A stretch of DNA of 64,000 nt from Lophium mytilinum (Eukaryota > Ascomycota > Dothideomycetes > Mytilinidiales > Mytilinidiaceae). The stretch lies in assembly GCA_010093605.1 (NCBI GenBank), contig MU004183.1, forward strand, positions 744,001 through 808,000, in the 5' to 3' direction. The notes beneath the pieces are model-generated. The model did not search any database. It had not been told where the DNA came from and worked only from the letters and a program-made list of their open reading frames with translations. This document shows, in pieces, positions 1-10,708 of the stretch (the first letter of the stretch is position 1; each line of letters opens with the position of its first letter). Position numbers and translations under genes: made by a program.

Positions 1-125
1 AGGAACCGGATATCAACCCCGACTCTCCCCACGACCTTCTCGAGGGTACCATCAACTACTCTCCCCCCTTGCCTGAACCTCGTGCTTTAGCTAGCGCGAG
101 GCCTGGTCCTGCATGCTATTACTGA
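1..125 (+). CDS. C-terminal end of an unknown protein, cut by the left edge
   Basis: Reading from base 3 there is an open frame of 40 codons ending in TGA at 123-125. The peptide is rich in Pro, Asp and Glu (it begins EPDINPDSPHDLLEG), a composition typical of a disordered C-terminus of a real fungal protein; the other two forward frames contain early stops. No start, domain or splice site is visible, so the family cannot be named. The stretch could also be chance open frame. Confidence 0.4.
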   Translation, partial: EPDINPDSPHDLLEGTINYSPPLPEPRALASARPGPACYY

Positions 126-1464
126 CTAGAAGGATTCTCTGGGAGACTTCCGGTGCAGCACTAGTTGGCGTTTGATTTATATGCTCTTTACCGAGATTTA
201 GCTAGCTCGACGGTGCGAAATGAAAGAAACCGTCAATACCCCTATTCTGTCCTGCTCGCTTGTTCCTGCCGTGCATGTGAGTGTGACCATGGTCCTGTGG
301 AGGAGTCTAGTGAGTTTGGCTCCAGGGTAAGAAATTTGGTTCAATGTGGTATGTATGGGCTAGTTGCTTTGGCTGTTGTGGTTAACTGACTCTGCATAGT
401 CGAATGGTGTTGCACTGAGCACTTGTGTAGCTGGCACGGTACGATTGCGGCTCTAGACCTGCGTTGGTGGAGCTAGGGTTTGGACAGAGTGGTTCAGTGA
501 GACGTCTGGTTTGAGTTGGCGAGTTCCTAGCTTACCGTAATTTGTGATCGGGCTAATGCGGTCGAAACAGTGTTAGGGGAAAGGGACAGCCATGGGTGAG
601 AAACGTCAGCGAAAGAATGGTTTTGGAGACTGGCTAGCAAGATTGGGATTTTTGCAAGTTGCTGGGTTAGGAATGGTGGTTGGGGTGAGGAATGCGGATA
701 GGAGGTTTGTTGCGGTGAGTTCACGTGACTAGTTTTACGATAAGACTATCTGACAGCGTCGAAAGCTATACATGGAGTTGATTTCGGGAAGGAATATTAA
801 TGCCTGCTGTTAGCGCGGAGACCGGTATCAAAAGTGTACGCATTCTGCATGTGTTTATCTCCTTTCGATATATTATAGCTGTCGTAAGTAAGCTCAAAAA
901 GTGTCGAGGTGAGACGATATCTGTCTTCTAGTTTCCTTGAAACCCCTTCGATTTCCGACCACGCTCGCATGGCAGAAGACAGTCGTAGCTTGTAGGCAAG
1001 CGTCGTAATAGCTGAGCTTGTGCTACGCCTCCAACCGTGTTACCCCGGATTACTCTCTAATCTTCTGGTTCCCACCTCTTCCTTGAGACTGAGACGATTC
1101 GCTGCACAAGTATGGTGGCATCCTTCGAGTCTCGTAGGCCTTATGTGTAGCTTCTACTTTAAGTCAACTGGAGGGGTCGGTCGTAGAATTTGGAGGTCTG
1201 AAATTGCGAGACGAGGGAGAAGAAGCGGAACTGCCATGCTCTCAGCATCTGCTCCCTATATCTCTTCTGTTGAGCTTAGACATCGCTGACCCTGCTGTAT
1301 AGAAAACTACATAATCAAGCTGTGTGAATCACGTGATATGCGAACAGACCGTTGTCGCGATGATCTCGACTTTCATTCACTCCACCACCGAAATGGCTCG
1401 TTTCTTTCTGCCAACTCACGACGTTCAACAATGACTCAATCCTCCACCTTACAAGTTCTTCAAG
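126..1464. other. Intergenic stretch without a recognisable gene
   Basis: About 1.3 kb. Small open frames (for example 165-389 and 1020-1289) have no codon bias, family signature or plausible splicing. Two palindromic TCACGTGA boxes lie here, at 721-728 and 1329-1336; the second sits just upstream of the next gene. Confidence 0.5.
1329..1336. promoter_or_regulatory. TCACGTGA E-box upstream of the duplicated-module gene
   Basis: A perfect 8-bp palindrome whose core ends 130 bp before the ATG at 1465. CACGTG is the binding core of bHLH factors such as Cbf1/Tye7 in fungi. The same core occurs at almost the same distance upstream of three other genes in this window, which supports a promoter role; binding itself is inferred. 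Confidence 0.5.
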
Positions 1465-3869
1465 ATGGGCCGCAAGACAAACGTTGAGGAGTTCCTAGTC
1501 GACCTACGCTCAAGGCATCCCAAGTTGCGGTCCGCGCAGGATGTGCAGGAAGCCATTGGTGAAGGAAGTATCCAAAATGCAGTCATAGACTGTGTGCGCT
1601 ATCTCGAACTTGAGTGGGCATGCGATGGAGAATGGGGCGTTCATCTGAAGTTCCGCGTAAGTACTGATATCCCATGGACTGTTCTTTCCCTAATTGGTCT
1701 TAGAGTGGCCCGTTCCGTGACGCCGTAAGACTATGTTTACAAGGACAACCTCCTCGCCACCAGTTCGCATCCTTTCTTCGCAGCCTACCGACCTGGGATG
1801 GAGATGCAGAAAAGGCGAAATACCTCGTGTCCGTGCTTACTACCGACGATCGGCGTGTCTTCGATCTTCATGACACGACGGGACTACAGTCTTTCGTTGC
1901 CTACCTCGCGGTCTTGAAAAATGCTCTGTCTTCTCCTACCGGCAGTTTGCGCCCGCCGCGGTTGTCTGATGAAGCTCTACGGGATCAGCTAGAATCAGGA
2001 GACTTCTCAAATCCCTATTTCTTAGAGGCGAGAGAAGACGTCCGTAGAGGGGCATTGTGCGATGCTCTCCTCAACTTTACCAAGCCATTCTGTCTACGCA
2101 CCCATGTTAACTTTAACAATAACAGTGTTTTGACATTCAAGGTATTTCACCCGAGAACATATGATGCCGCGGCTGTCACTGACCTCACTAAGCAACGCGG
2201 TCTCGAGGCGACTTCGATACTACGTCTAGACCACAGTGTAGTTCGAAAGGATGGACCTCCCGCATACTCCTCAATTGTGTTGCTTCGTGGTTTGGGTGAA
2301 GACGAGTACGTGTACGGCAGTTGGACGAATAATGCCGTGGTCCAAGATTACCTCAAAGAGGGAGAGTATCCATCGCATCATCTCCAGGACAGTGATATCG
2401 TCTTTGACTTGTCCAAAGCGCGGTCAGCGTACAATCTTCTTGGAGCTCTACTTCGTCGCCGTGATAGGCGAATCCAAGGTGGAAGCTTCTCGCAGAGTGA
2501 TAAACAAGTCTGCCATGCAAACTTGGACATGGGCCTATCTTTGGCAGACTCTAATTTCTTGGAGGACCTCCTCGCAGACGATCCCCGAACAAGCGAAGCG
2601 GCAGCCGCGCAGCATCACATCGAGTGGGGACAATTAGTTTTCGCCGTACGAGGTTGCTTGCAATACCTGGGCTTCAATTGGCAGTATAATGGAGAGTTCA
2701 GCAATTACCTTCGGTTTTCTGTAAGTCGTAAATTTATCTGTACATGCCGGACCTAATGAAACCAGATTCCTCCGTTTCAAGGCATAGCGGCGATATCTTT
2801 CCAAGGCCTGATTCCCGTCTTTCGCACTGGAATCTTCTTCGAAAGCCCCGTTTCCCACCACGAACAGAAGGACCAAGCCAAACTTGTTGCGGCTGTAATC
2901 ACTGCGGAGCAGAGATGTGAGTTCAGCCTCCACGACAAGCAAGGGCTACACGCGCTCGTATCTCATATATTGTCTTTGAAGAAGAGTCTACAATCTGGAA
3001 CGGGCACTCTTCGTTCACCAAGGCTGTCTGATGAAGATCTGCTCAGCCAACTGGATAGAGAAGACTACCGCAACCCTTACTTCATTGAGGCCAGAGAAGA
3101 TATTCGGCGAGGTTGTCTAGTCGACGCGCTTTTGAACTTCACAAAGCCATTCCGCATAGGCTCATATAAGCCTTTTGAAGAACGAGGGAGAATCGAATTC
3201 AAGGTTTGTTACTCCCGTATTCGGCTTTGCATCGTTGCATCTCACTTATCTTCACTAGCAACATGGTCTTCGATCGATCTCCGTGCATCGCCTCGACAGG
3301 CTCGTGTACGCCAGTATGCAAGTCCCTGCATACTCTACAATTGTTGTCCTCCGAGGCATTAAAGTGAAAGAAGAGTCCTTTGGCGTCCGGGTTTTCAATC
3401 ACAGCGCGCTCGTAAGCTACATTCAAAACGAGGATTTCCCCTCCGATCGTCTCCAAGACAGGGATATCGCCTTTGACTTGGCTCTTCCGAGATCAGTCTT
3501 CGACCTCATGACGGCTCTTCTCGCTCATCGAGATAGGCGAGCCAAGGCCAGAAACTCCGCACAATCCGCAGATACGAAGGTCGGCTCACATGTGCCTCAC
3601 AAGGACACTTCTATTTCGATACATAACGATTCGCTGAAACCTCACGGAGTACTGAAGCGAAAGACTAAAGAGAAGCTGAAGCCCTTGGCAATAGTGGCGA
3701 TGTTGAATCAAGCGGTATGTTTGTCTTGCTATCAGCGACCGAATCTGTAATGCTGATTGATTTGTAGAGCAAAGCACCCACTTGCTCCACTACTCCTACA
3801 CAATGGAAACGTGGCCTCACCAGCGAGAATGATCAAACACTCTACTTGTCGACTAGGAGAAGGCCTTAA
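1465..3869 (+). CDS. Unknown protein made of a tandemly duplicated two-part module
   Basis: Function not recognised. Exons read 1465-1656, 1704-2720, 2766-3203, 3259-3714 and 3768-3869, all phase 0, giving 734 residues. The protein is an internal duplication. A short N-terminal module A (residues 1-64) recurs at about 345-403: both have a (D/E)FL.DL start and end in a GE(W/F)...L(K/R)F(R/S) motif. A longer module B (65 to about 330) recurs from 404 to about 620 with blocks such as LRPPRLSDE/LRSPRLSDE, NPYF(L/I)EARED(V/I)RRG and DALLNFTKPF. Both A copies end exactly at an intron. Residues 226-242 (bases 2142-2192) may themselves be an intron. No signal peptide or membrane segment is seen. The C-terminal tail is basic and low in complexity, and the last exon is the least certain. 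The next gene downstream carries a third A module. Confidence 0.75.
2142..2192 (+). other. Possible 51-nt stop-free intron inside the first module copy
   Basis: This segment begins GT and ends AG, is 51 nt (a multiple of three), has no in-frame stop and contains a CTGAC branch-like motif. It aligns with the 55-nt intron 3204-3258 of the second module copy, which must be removed to keep frame. Flanks are equivalent: TTCAAG before it and CAACGC/CAACAT after it. It may be a cryptic or optional intron in copy 1. Confidence 0.5.
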
Positions 3870-4823
3870 GACAGACCTTCGCTCAGCACGACAGATATGC
3901 GTAACTTTTGCACACTATACGATTAAGCTTCTGCGCGATATCCCCTTAAGAGCTGGAGCGTTACACCAGCTCAGACCATCATGCAGCTCCTGATAAATCT
4001 GCCTTGGTCGTTGGAGGTCCGGCCTGCGATATGGTATTGAGACGCAGCCGATCTTGATCAGGAAGACCTTACGGTTACTGGAAGCATTGGGTGCGGCGTG
4101 TCAGAAAATATGCGAGATACTATGCCCCAAAACCAGGCTTGTAAATATGGTAGGCGGGCTCATTCTGCAAGGAGTTGAAATAAGGTGCTTTGTTCATTCT
4201 AGTCTATGTTAAATTGGCGATTTCGGGGTCAATATACCCTTGTCAATCTGAGAACCTTCCTGGAGGACCATGTCCCCTTTCTATTAAAGTTTGGCGCCTC
4301 TTCGTATAAGCTGATTAGTTCTAGAAGAATCCTATCAATTCGGAACGTTTGATGATGCTTATCATCATTGAAGTCCTCATGTAACGGAGCGCATTCGGAA
4401 TACTGCGATGTCCCGCAAACTTAGTAGGCTCTCGATTGAGAGTATCGGATACGAGGAACCAGGACGTCGAATTGGCTCATGTGTTCCTGGACCTCAATAT
4501 CGCGTGATGTTCTCGAACGTGCGCGATGTGTTGTAGGCAAAAGGTGAAGTGAACTCCGCAACGCAACTTTCCTTCACCGCGCGACGAACCCAGCCTTAGT
4601 ATTCATTCAGTCGAATAATAGAGCCTCGCAATAGGATCCTTAACACAGTCTCCCAAGTTGTTCTATAAGACACGATTGCCCAAAGCCCTCCACTTACCTC
4701 TACAGCCTCCTTCAATCTTCTCGTCCTCATTTTCGACGTACTATCTTTGACATTCCGTTCTGCAACAAACGCAATATTCTACAGCCTTTCATACCCTCAA
4801 CCCCGGTTTCAAATCAAACCAAG
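3870..4823. other. Intergenic stretch
   Basis: About 950 bp of AT-richer sequence with frequent stops in all frames. The last 150 bp before the next ATG are CT-rich, as is usual for a fungal promoter/leader. No repeat or RNA gene seen. Confidence 0.5.
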
Positions 4824-5902
4824 ATGTCTTCCGATACTGACTCCATTATCTGCAACTGGGAAGCAGACCCCCGAGACGAGCTCTTCATCGACCTCGCGCG
4901 ACGAAACATCCCAAATCAGCCCTTCTTCCGCTCGGTCGTGAACGAACTTAACGAGAGTCGAAGCCGCCTCATCCTACCAGCTCTAACGAAAATCTTGAAA
5001 GCATTTGGCTGGCCAACTGCGATGTCCGGAACTGGCGAGCATAGAAGGATCACATTTCGAGTAAGTATCCTATTTAATTATTCCACTGCAATGCTAATCA
5101 TAGCAAGGGTTGCTTGCTGGAGACAGTCCAGATCTTCCACCGAGGGCGCTCCAGCATGGCCCACAGGGGAGTCACGATCTTGACAGAGGACGCCCGAATC
5201 CAATGCGATGTCGGCAAGAAAGAAGGGAGGTACCAATTCCTGGCCTTCCTCATGAACCACGAGGCGGCAGAGCGCAAACTAGCCGAAGGGAAGGAGAATA
5301 AGTTCCGCGAGGTTGAGGAGGATCTCAAGAAGTGGACAGTTTGGAGAGAAGCACGGAAGTACCCTGGCAAACTGCGACTGAGTCGCGCTCGACGTACCCG
5401 AGCGACCCATTATGTGATCCAGGAGGCAGAAGATTTGACCACTACATCGCACCGTCAGGAGGCCCTGCCCGGGTTCAATCCGTGGGCAACATTCCGGCCG
5501 ACCAAGCTGTCATTTTGTGAGACCAATCCGGATATCAGTGACAGAGCCGTCGAAAGCAGCCCTCCGAGCAACACCTCTCCCTCAAAGCCTCCAAATCCGC
5601 ACACTTCTCCATCGTCTATGCACAGTTCAGCTAGGAGGTCGAAGACCCCCTCAAAGCCTCATCACCGTTCCCAAAACTGCAGAATCCAGAAGCCAAATCA
5701 CAGCCGCATGACAAAAAAATCCATTTCTAGGCATGGTCGAGACTCGATTTTGAAGGACGTTTCAAATTGGACACCCTGCTTCGAGGACACGGTTCGGCCT
5801 CTCATATCAGCCCCTCCTCCTCACCACCTCTGCCACACTCGGTATCACTGGCAGACACCCCTGGCGCATCTGGAACTATCAGGACGAAGATGTCAAATTT
5901 AG
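4824..5902 (+). CDS. Unknown protein with a single N-terminal module A, related to the gene upstream
   Basis: Function not recognised. Exon 1 is 4824-5060 and exon 2 best begins at 5108, giving 343 residues. Residues about 14-79 match module A of the gene upstream: ELFIDLARRN resembles EFLVDLRSRH, and the module closes with FGWPTAMSGTGEHRRITFR just as the upstream copies close before an intron. The intron lies at the same place and phase (after the R/S codon, phase 0, GTAAGT donor). A more canonical TAG acceptor at 5103 would shift frame and end the protein at 5301, so alternative splicing or a weak acceptor is possible. Residues 80-185 are charged and helical-looking; the C-terminal 120 residues are Ser/Pro/Arg-rich and probably disordered. 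Family membership is my inference from motif and intron position. Confidence 0.65.
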
Positions 5903-5998
5903 GAACGTTTAGACTAGAGCTGCGATTATGAATGACCATCTACCTGCTACACATGCACCTGACCCACTTCCACTCCTGATTGACCCCGTTAAAATCGC

Positions 5999-7763
5999 CT
6001 ACTGAACCTCCTGGTTCCCACTCTCCTCAACAGCCTCTTTCAAATCCCCCAAAAACCTCCACCGACCGTCCACCTTGACCGACCCCTTGTTCCACTCATT
6101 CAGGGACTTCGGAAAGACGTCCATAACGCTCGTAAGCGTATTGTCGTGCGCAATAATGACCAAGACGTCGTCGCTTGCGTCAAAAGTCTCAAGGCCGCGG
6201 ACACTTTCTCGTGTGGAATCCATGTTCTCGTGCACGCCCTCTGCTATATCGAAGAACGGCTCCGTGGGTGATTTGCTCCGATGTATTGCTTGAAAGAGCG
6301 ATCCGGGACACACGCTGTGAGGTTCACGAAGCGTAAGGGGTGACGGGCTGAGAGATTCTGGGAGGGGGAGGTAAGGCGTTGGGCGGAATTCGCCTGGGTC
6401 GTGGCAGCAATCGCCCCCGAGGAGGACAAAAGAGGAGGAAGTGGTGCGGGCGAGGGCGCTCAGGTGACCGATAGCGTGGCCTGGGGTTGACAGGAGGTAG
6501 AATGAGCCGTCGCCGAAGAAGTCATGCGCAGCGAATGGGCCGATCTTGAGGGAAGTGTCGAAAGGTGCTTCAGTCAGGGTGCGGCCGGCGTAGTCAGATT
6601 CGCGGATGGGTGACTCTGGGTTGGAGGGATAGCCAGGCATGATGGGAGATGATGTGAGGCCGGGGCCTACGATGAGGGACGTTGTTGAGGGGAAAGTGGT
6701 CATGTCGCCGATGCTGTTAGAAGTTTTTTCAGTAAACGAATTCTTTTGCAAACGAGTTCGAGTGTGGTATGCGACAGTGATAGGCCATAAGTTGGGGCGC
6801 ACGGAAACTCCACTGCCCGGGCTCCATCTTTGCTCGCTCGATACCACTGAGAGGAGTGGCCTGGCTAGCAGGCTGTTGGTCGGTCAAAAGGAAGCCTGGT
6901 TCTGCCCGAATTGGCCTTCATAATGAGGCCACGGATGTAGGTCTCTACAGCTGCGCTTTTGCTCACTCAATACCACTATGAGGATGGCCCCAGCTGGTAG
7001 GTCGTCAGACGGTCAAGAGGAAGCCTGATTTCCAGTGCCTTAACCTTTACATCGTGGCACCAATATCCCGCAGGTCAGTCGCAACTCTTGCTCACTCAAT
7101 ACCACGGTAAGGAAGGCCCCAGTTGGTAGTTCGCCGGGCAGTCAAGAGGCAGCCCAACTTCCACTGTATCGAACTTGACATTCTTTCTGGAGCTTAAAGT
7201 GCCCAAAGCGATACCCTAGCAGCGACGGATCGATGTGCGCAGAATGATGGCCTACCACTGTATGCTAAAAAGAATTTGCTTACTGGTCCCAATGCCAATG
7301 ACTCCAGATGACAGATTCGATCTCTGACGGGTTGATCCCGTTCTCAGACAAGACGTCGGATACGCCCTTCTCGGCTTCGATCTTCGTGCCGATTTGTTCG
7401 TTCATTGCAGTAATAGCGGGCGACAGGTTCTCCCAGTCTTTTCGAACGCTTAAATCAAATAGAAGCTTACGACCGGAAGGATGCTCGATCAAGGTTGAGT
7501 AGGACGGAGCGGAGATCCATTCTTTGCCTTTAAACACAGGGGTCAGGAAGAGACCGAATGGCAGTGATATTCGGGTATTTCTGTTGAGAACGCGTTAGAG
7601 ATGTGGCCTCATACTCATGGAAAAGATGAGTAGTGAAAAGCGGTGCCTATCATTAGGATGAGACGTACGTATCTATCACCGAAACTTTGACTGTGCTTGA
7701 CGAGGACGGGATCTGAAGATTAGGAGCTGGCTTTGGTGCAGCTAGACAACCGTGGGACGACAT
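5999..7763 (-). CDS. Metallo-beta-lactamase-fold hydrolase (fungal lactonase-like)
   Basis: Exons on the minus strand are 7763-7669, 7580-7284 and 6713-5999, giving 368 residues. The zinc signature HWHWDH is completed across the second splice junction (GAC CA|GTAAGC joined to C at 6713), followed by IGDMTTFPSTTSLIVGPG, the usual continuation in this family. Later motifs fit the fold: TPGHAIGHLS (third metal ligand), LLGGDCCHD (bridging Asp) and VIIAHD (last His). Members hydrolyse small ester or lactone substrates with a binuclear zinc site; the substrate cannot be read here. No signal peptide is obvious. The second intron (6714-7283) is 570 nt, ten times the usual length, and carries a tandem repeat. 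The start was chosen because MSSHGCLAAPKP leads straight into the conserved VSVIDTNTRI segment. Confidence 0.88.
6831..7217. repeat. Three tandem copies of a 129-bp degenerate repeat inside an intron
   Basis: Copies start at 6831, 6960 and 7089, an exact 129-bp period, each opening with TGCTC(G/A)CTC(G/A)ATACCAC. Shared blocks follow: GGCC(T/C)(G/C)GnTnGnAG, a GTCA(A/G)(A/G)AGG(A/C)AGCC segment and a TTCCACTG-like block. Copies differ at roughly a fifth to a third of positions by eye. The array fills most of the second intron of the metallo-hydrolase gene. A related fragment occurs near 28.9 kb, so this may be a decayed dispersed element. Confidence 0.75.
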
Positions 7764-8692
7764 GATGAGAGAAATGGTAGTTTGTACGGAGAATAATAGG
7801 AATGAGATTGGCGTGCTTCTGTTAATATTGAATTCTCTCTATACACTTCCCTCAAAATCTGTTTGATGTAGCTGAGGAATACCATTTCGACGACAGAAAC
7901 GAGCCTCATACTTATACGCATTCTTTCTAGGTTTATTGCTAGTGTGTCTGTCATCCTTGTGAGCATTGTCAGCCCGCAGCCTCCCCGGAGCTGCACGAGC
8001 AGGACCCGAAAGCGGAATTCCACTGTGAAGATAATGATGTCTCGGCTAGGCTATTGTGGACTTCCACTTCGATAGAAGATTACGTGTGACGGTTACAGGC
8101 TAATACTAGTGGCGTTCTCAGGCGGGCCATTGCGGACTTCCACCTCGATGAAATATTACATTTTACGATCACAAGCATATGCAAATGGTGAGGATACTAG
8201 TCACATCGCCCTTCAGACATGAAGCTTTCCACTCTTGAGACTATACAGAGTATATGTACGCGTTCTGTTGTTTGTCTAATGACGAAGGATCACGTTTGCA
8301 TACATACTGACAAATGTAGTTGATTACATAAGCACAAATGCTCTAAGATTTAGAATCATTGAAGTCGGACGCGGTCATAGCTGCGAAGACAGACAGCTTC
8401 ACATTGCAGGGAAATTCTACGATAGATTTCTCTCCACTACGAACAAGAGGTTGAACACTTCTCCAGACATCCAAAAGATGTCTAGACGAGTATGAAATAT
8501 TAAAAAATCTTCGAAAGCATGCCATGAAAACAACGAGGTCCTCCTTACACAGAATCGTAGCAACATGAGCCTCGAACATCCGTAATAGTGGACTTACAAA
8601 CCCAACGAATCGCTTAATTGTGCATATTACATACCAAGCTCCTTGCAGCGACCCTCGCTAGCATGAGATCCTAAGCTGAACTTCAGTATGGA
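7764..8692. other. Intergenic stretch with a small direct repeat
   Basis: About 930 bp with no supported gene. A 78-codon minus-strand frame at 8343-8579 has no recognisable feature. The only structure seen is the pair of direct repeats described separately at 8049-8190. Confidence 0.45.
8049..8190. repeat. Two direct copies of a roughly 65-bp repeat, 76 bp apart
   Basis: GGCTATTGTGGACTTCCAC at 8049 and GGCCATTGCGGACTTCCAC at 8125 begin two matching stretches that continue through TCGAT(A/G)...ATTAC and (C/A)ACA(G/A)GC. The ACTTCCAC...TCGA block also resembles part of the 129-bp intron repeat, so they may share an origin; that link is weak. Confidence 0.5.
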
Positions 8693-10441
8693 TCACTCCT
8701 CCGTGTTTCTTTCCAGCTCCCCTTCTAGAACCTCAACTCCTTCAGCCTTCTGCTCCCTTTCTACTAGCTTCTTCTCCTTAATCCCAACTGCTCGATCGAC
8801 CCACCCTTCGCCTCTTAACATACCAAGCCCTTTCCTCACTACGCCTCCATTGACAGCTTTTGGGTCGACTTCATAGACCGTGTTGATCAACGCCAAGCTC
8901 ATGACGACGAGTAGCACGTCCCCGTTCTTAATTCCTCTCCACCACCCATGCTTGACTCCTACTTTCCATAGAGAATCGATGCTGAGACGGGCTGAGTACA
9001 TGAAGTTACTGCGGCCAGACTTCCGTTCCAAGAACGCCCAGAGACCTCCGAGAAAACCACCAAGGAACCAGCGCTGAGTGGGTAGGAAGGCTCGTGGGAG
9101 GATATTTTGGAATAGACATATGCTACCCCAGCTCGTACCAATCGCACCGGTAATGAACAAACTCATCCGGAGAATAGATTTTGCTAGCCGGTTGAGTGCG
9201 GAGAGTGGCGAGTCAAGAAACGCTTTGTAGCGAGTGACGCTCAGTGCCGTAAAAATTATGGTGAAGAAACGAGCCACAGTCGGAAAGGCGCGAATGTAAT
9301 AAGAAACATAAGTTCGGAGGCAGGACGGGTCGTTAGGATGAAGGAGGGCACAAGAGAGAGACTTGATGGCCGGATGTGCGGGAGAAGTAATTGGCGAAAT
9401 GTTTCGCAGGGTAGTTGGCAAAGTTTGAGATTCCGGGAAGAGGATAGGGGATGTAAACGCTCTGTGTTGAAGTTAGCTGGAAAGCGTCAATCAACCTACA
9501 AAAGAAAGGTACATACGGCCATTTCAATCGCGATACTTTCGCAAGGCTATCCACAATCTCGTATGAGTCGGGCCACTTCATGTGTTTTGGATATCCAGCA
9601 GGTCTTTTCTGGATATACTCCGGAGAGTTGCCTAGTATGAACTTCCCATAGGACTCTGGAAAGCAGTCCCTATCAAAGACAAAGGCGTGCAGCAGTTGGC
9701 CGCATGCAACCGGCATGAGAAGCCATGATCCAAACCACCAAGGCTTGTTTTCAAAGTACCCGCGGTCCTCTAACCGGTTGTACAGGAATTCCAATGCTCG
9801 TGTAAAAGCGTAGATTGCGATTGTAACTCGTAGTTGGTCCGCGGGGTAAACAGCAAGGAAGAAGCCAGCCATACTGGCTCCAATTGCGGGGGCAAGGCGG
9901 GACGTGAGTGATTTGGAAACGCGCGGATTGCGCTTGCGGAACGGTTTTGCCTCATCTGTGAGGAGACTTTCACGGAGGCGCGTGAAGAATCGGAATAGAA
10001 GCCTGTGGAAAAGGAGGATAAGAGAGAGGGAGCATGGTAGTCGAAGGTTCGTTGACTTCCAGAACGCCGTCTTTCCCTTGGGTCTACGATTATTAGCCAT
10101 CATTTAACACGTATCAAAGGAACTACATACGGTAACGCCTTCCCACGCGCAAGGACTTTGGTTGTAATGAACTCCCATGCTTTCAAAGCCGCAAATGTTG
10201 ACACTCCAAGGCGCAGTGAAGCGCGGATTGCTGCCGCATTATAGTCGTCCGAGGTCTTTACGATGGCATCGTACTTAGGCGGCGGGGGCGTTCTCTTCCG
10301 TACAGCGGGCGCGCGAGATATTAGGTACTGATGAAGCAGTCGGTACTCCTTTGCGCTCACGGTGTAGCGGAGCGCATTGCGGAGTATGGGGTCGATCTTG
10401 TCGGGCCTACTCGACGATGAGGATGAGCTGGCTTGCGACAT
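8693..10441 (-). CDS. TMEM135-like multi-pass membrane protein
   Basis: Exons 10441-10131, 10083-9517 and 9461-8693 join cleanly (phase 2 at both junctions) to give 548 residues. The protein has an N-terminal Ser-run and charged segment, then several hydrophobic stretches spread over the length, for example near GASMAGFFLAVYP, WWFGSWLLMPVACGQLL, FLGGFLGGLWAFLE and VLLVVMSLALINTVY. The layout and the segment around LSCALLHPNDPSC recall fungal relatives of TMEM135, a protein of mitochondria, peroxisomes and lipid droplets in animals. The family call rests on general resemblance; function in fungi is not established. It diverges from the methyltransferase gene at 10709 with 267 bp between start codons, so they may share a promoter. 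Confidence 0.65.
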
Positions 10442-10708
10442 CGTTGCGTCGCCCTTGCGCGGTTGACATGGAAGGCGTCGAAGAAGCGTGAATAAGGCCA
10501 GGGGACTCAGGAGAATACATCGGGTGTTGTCGTGTACTGGTCGTCGATCGGGGATGCCCTGCGCGATGTCGATACCTCGGCCTCCAAGTTGCAGGTGGAG
10601 TCTCATGCAAGCCGTTCTAGTACGGTATGCAATAAACAGAGTCGCGCCTTTGGTATGCCGTACACTGGTCTTTTTCAACAACTCACAACCTCGTCGCCAT
10701 CTCTCGCG

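Noticed and set aside
8343-8579. A 78-codon minus-strand frame downstream of the metallo-hydrolase region
   Set aside because: Short, without homology that I recognise, no promoter or splice context.
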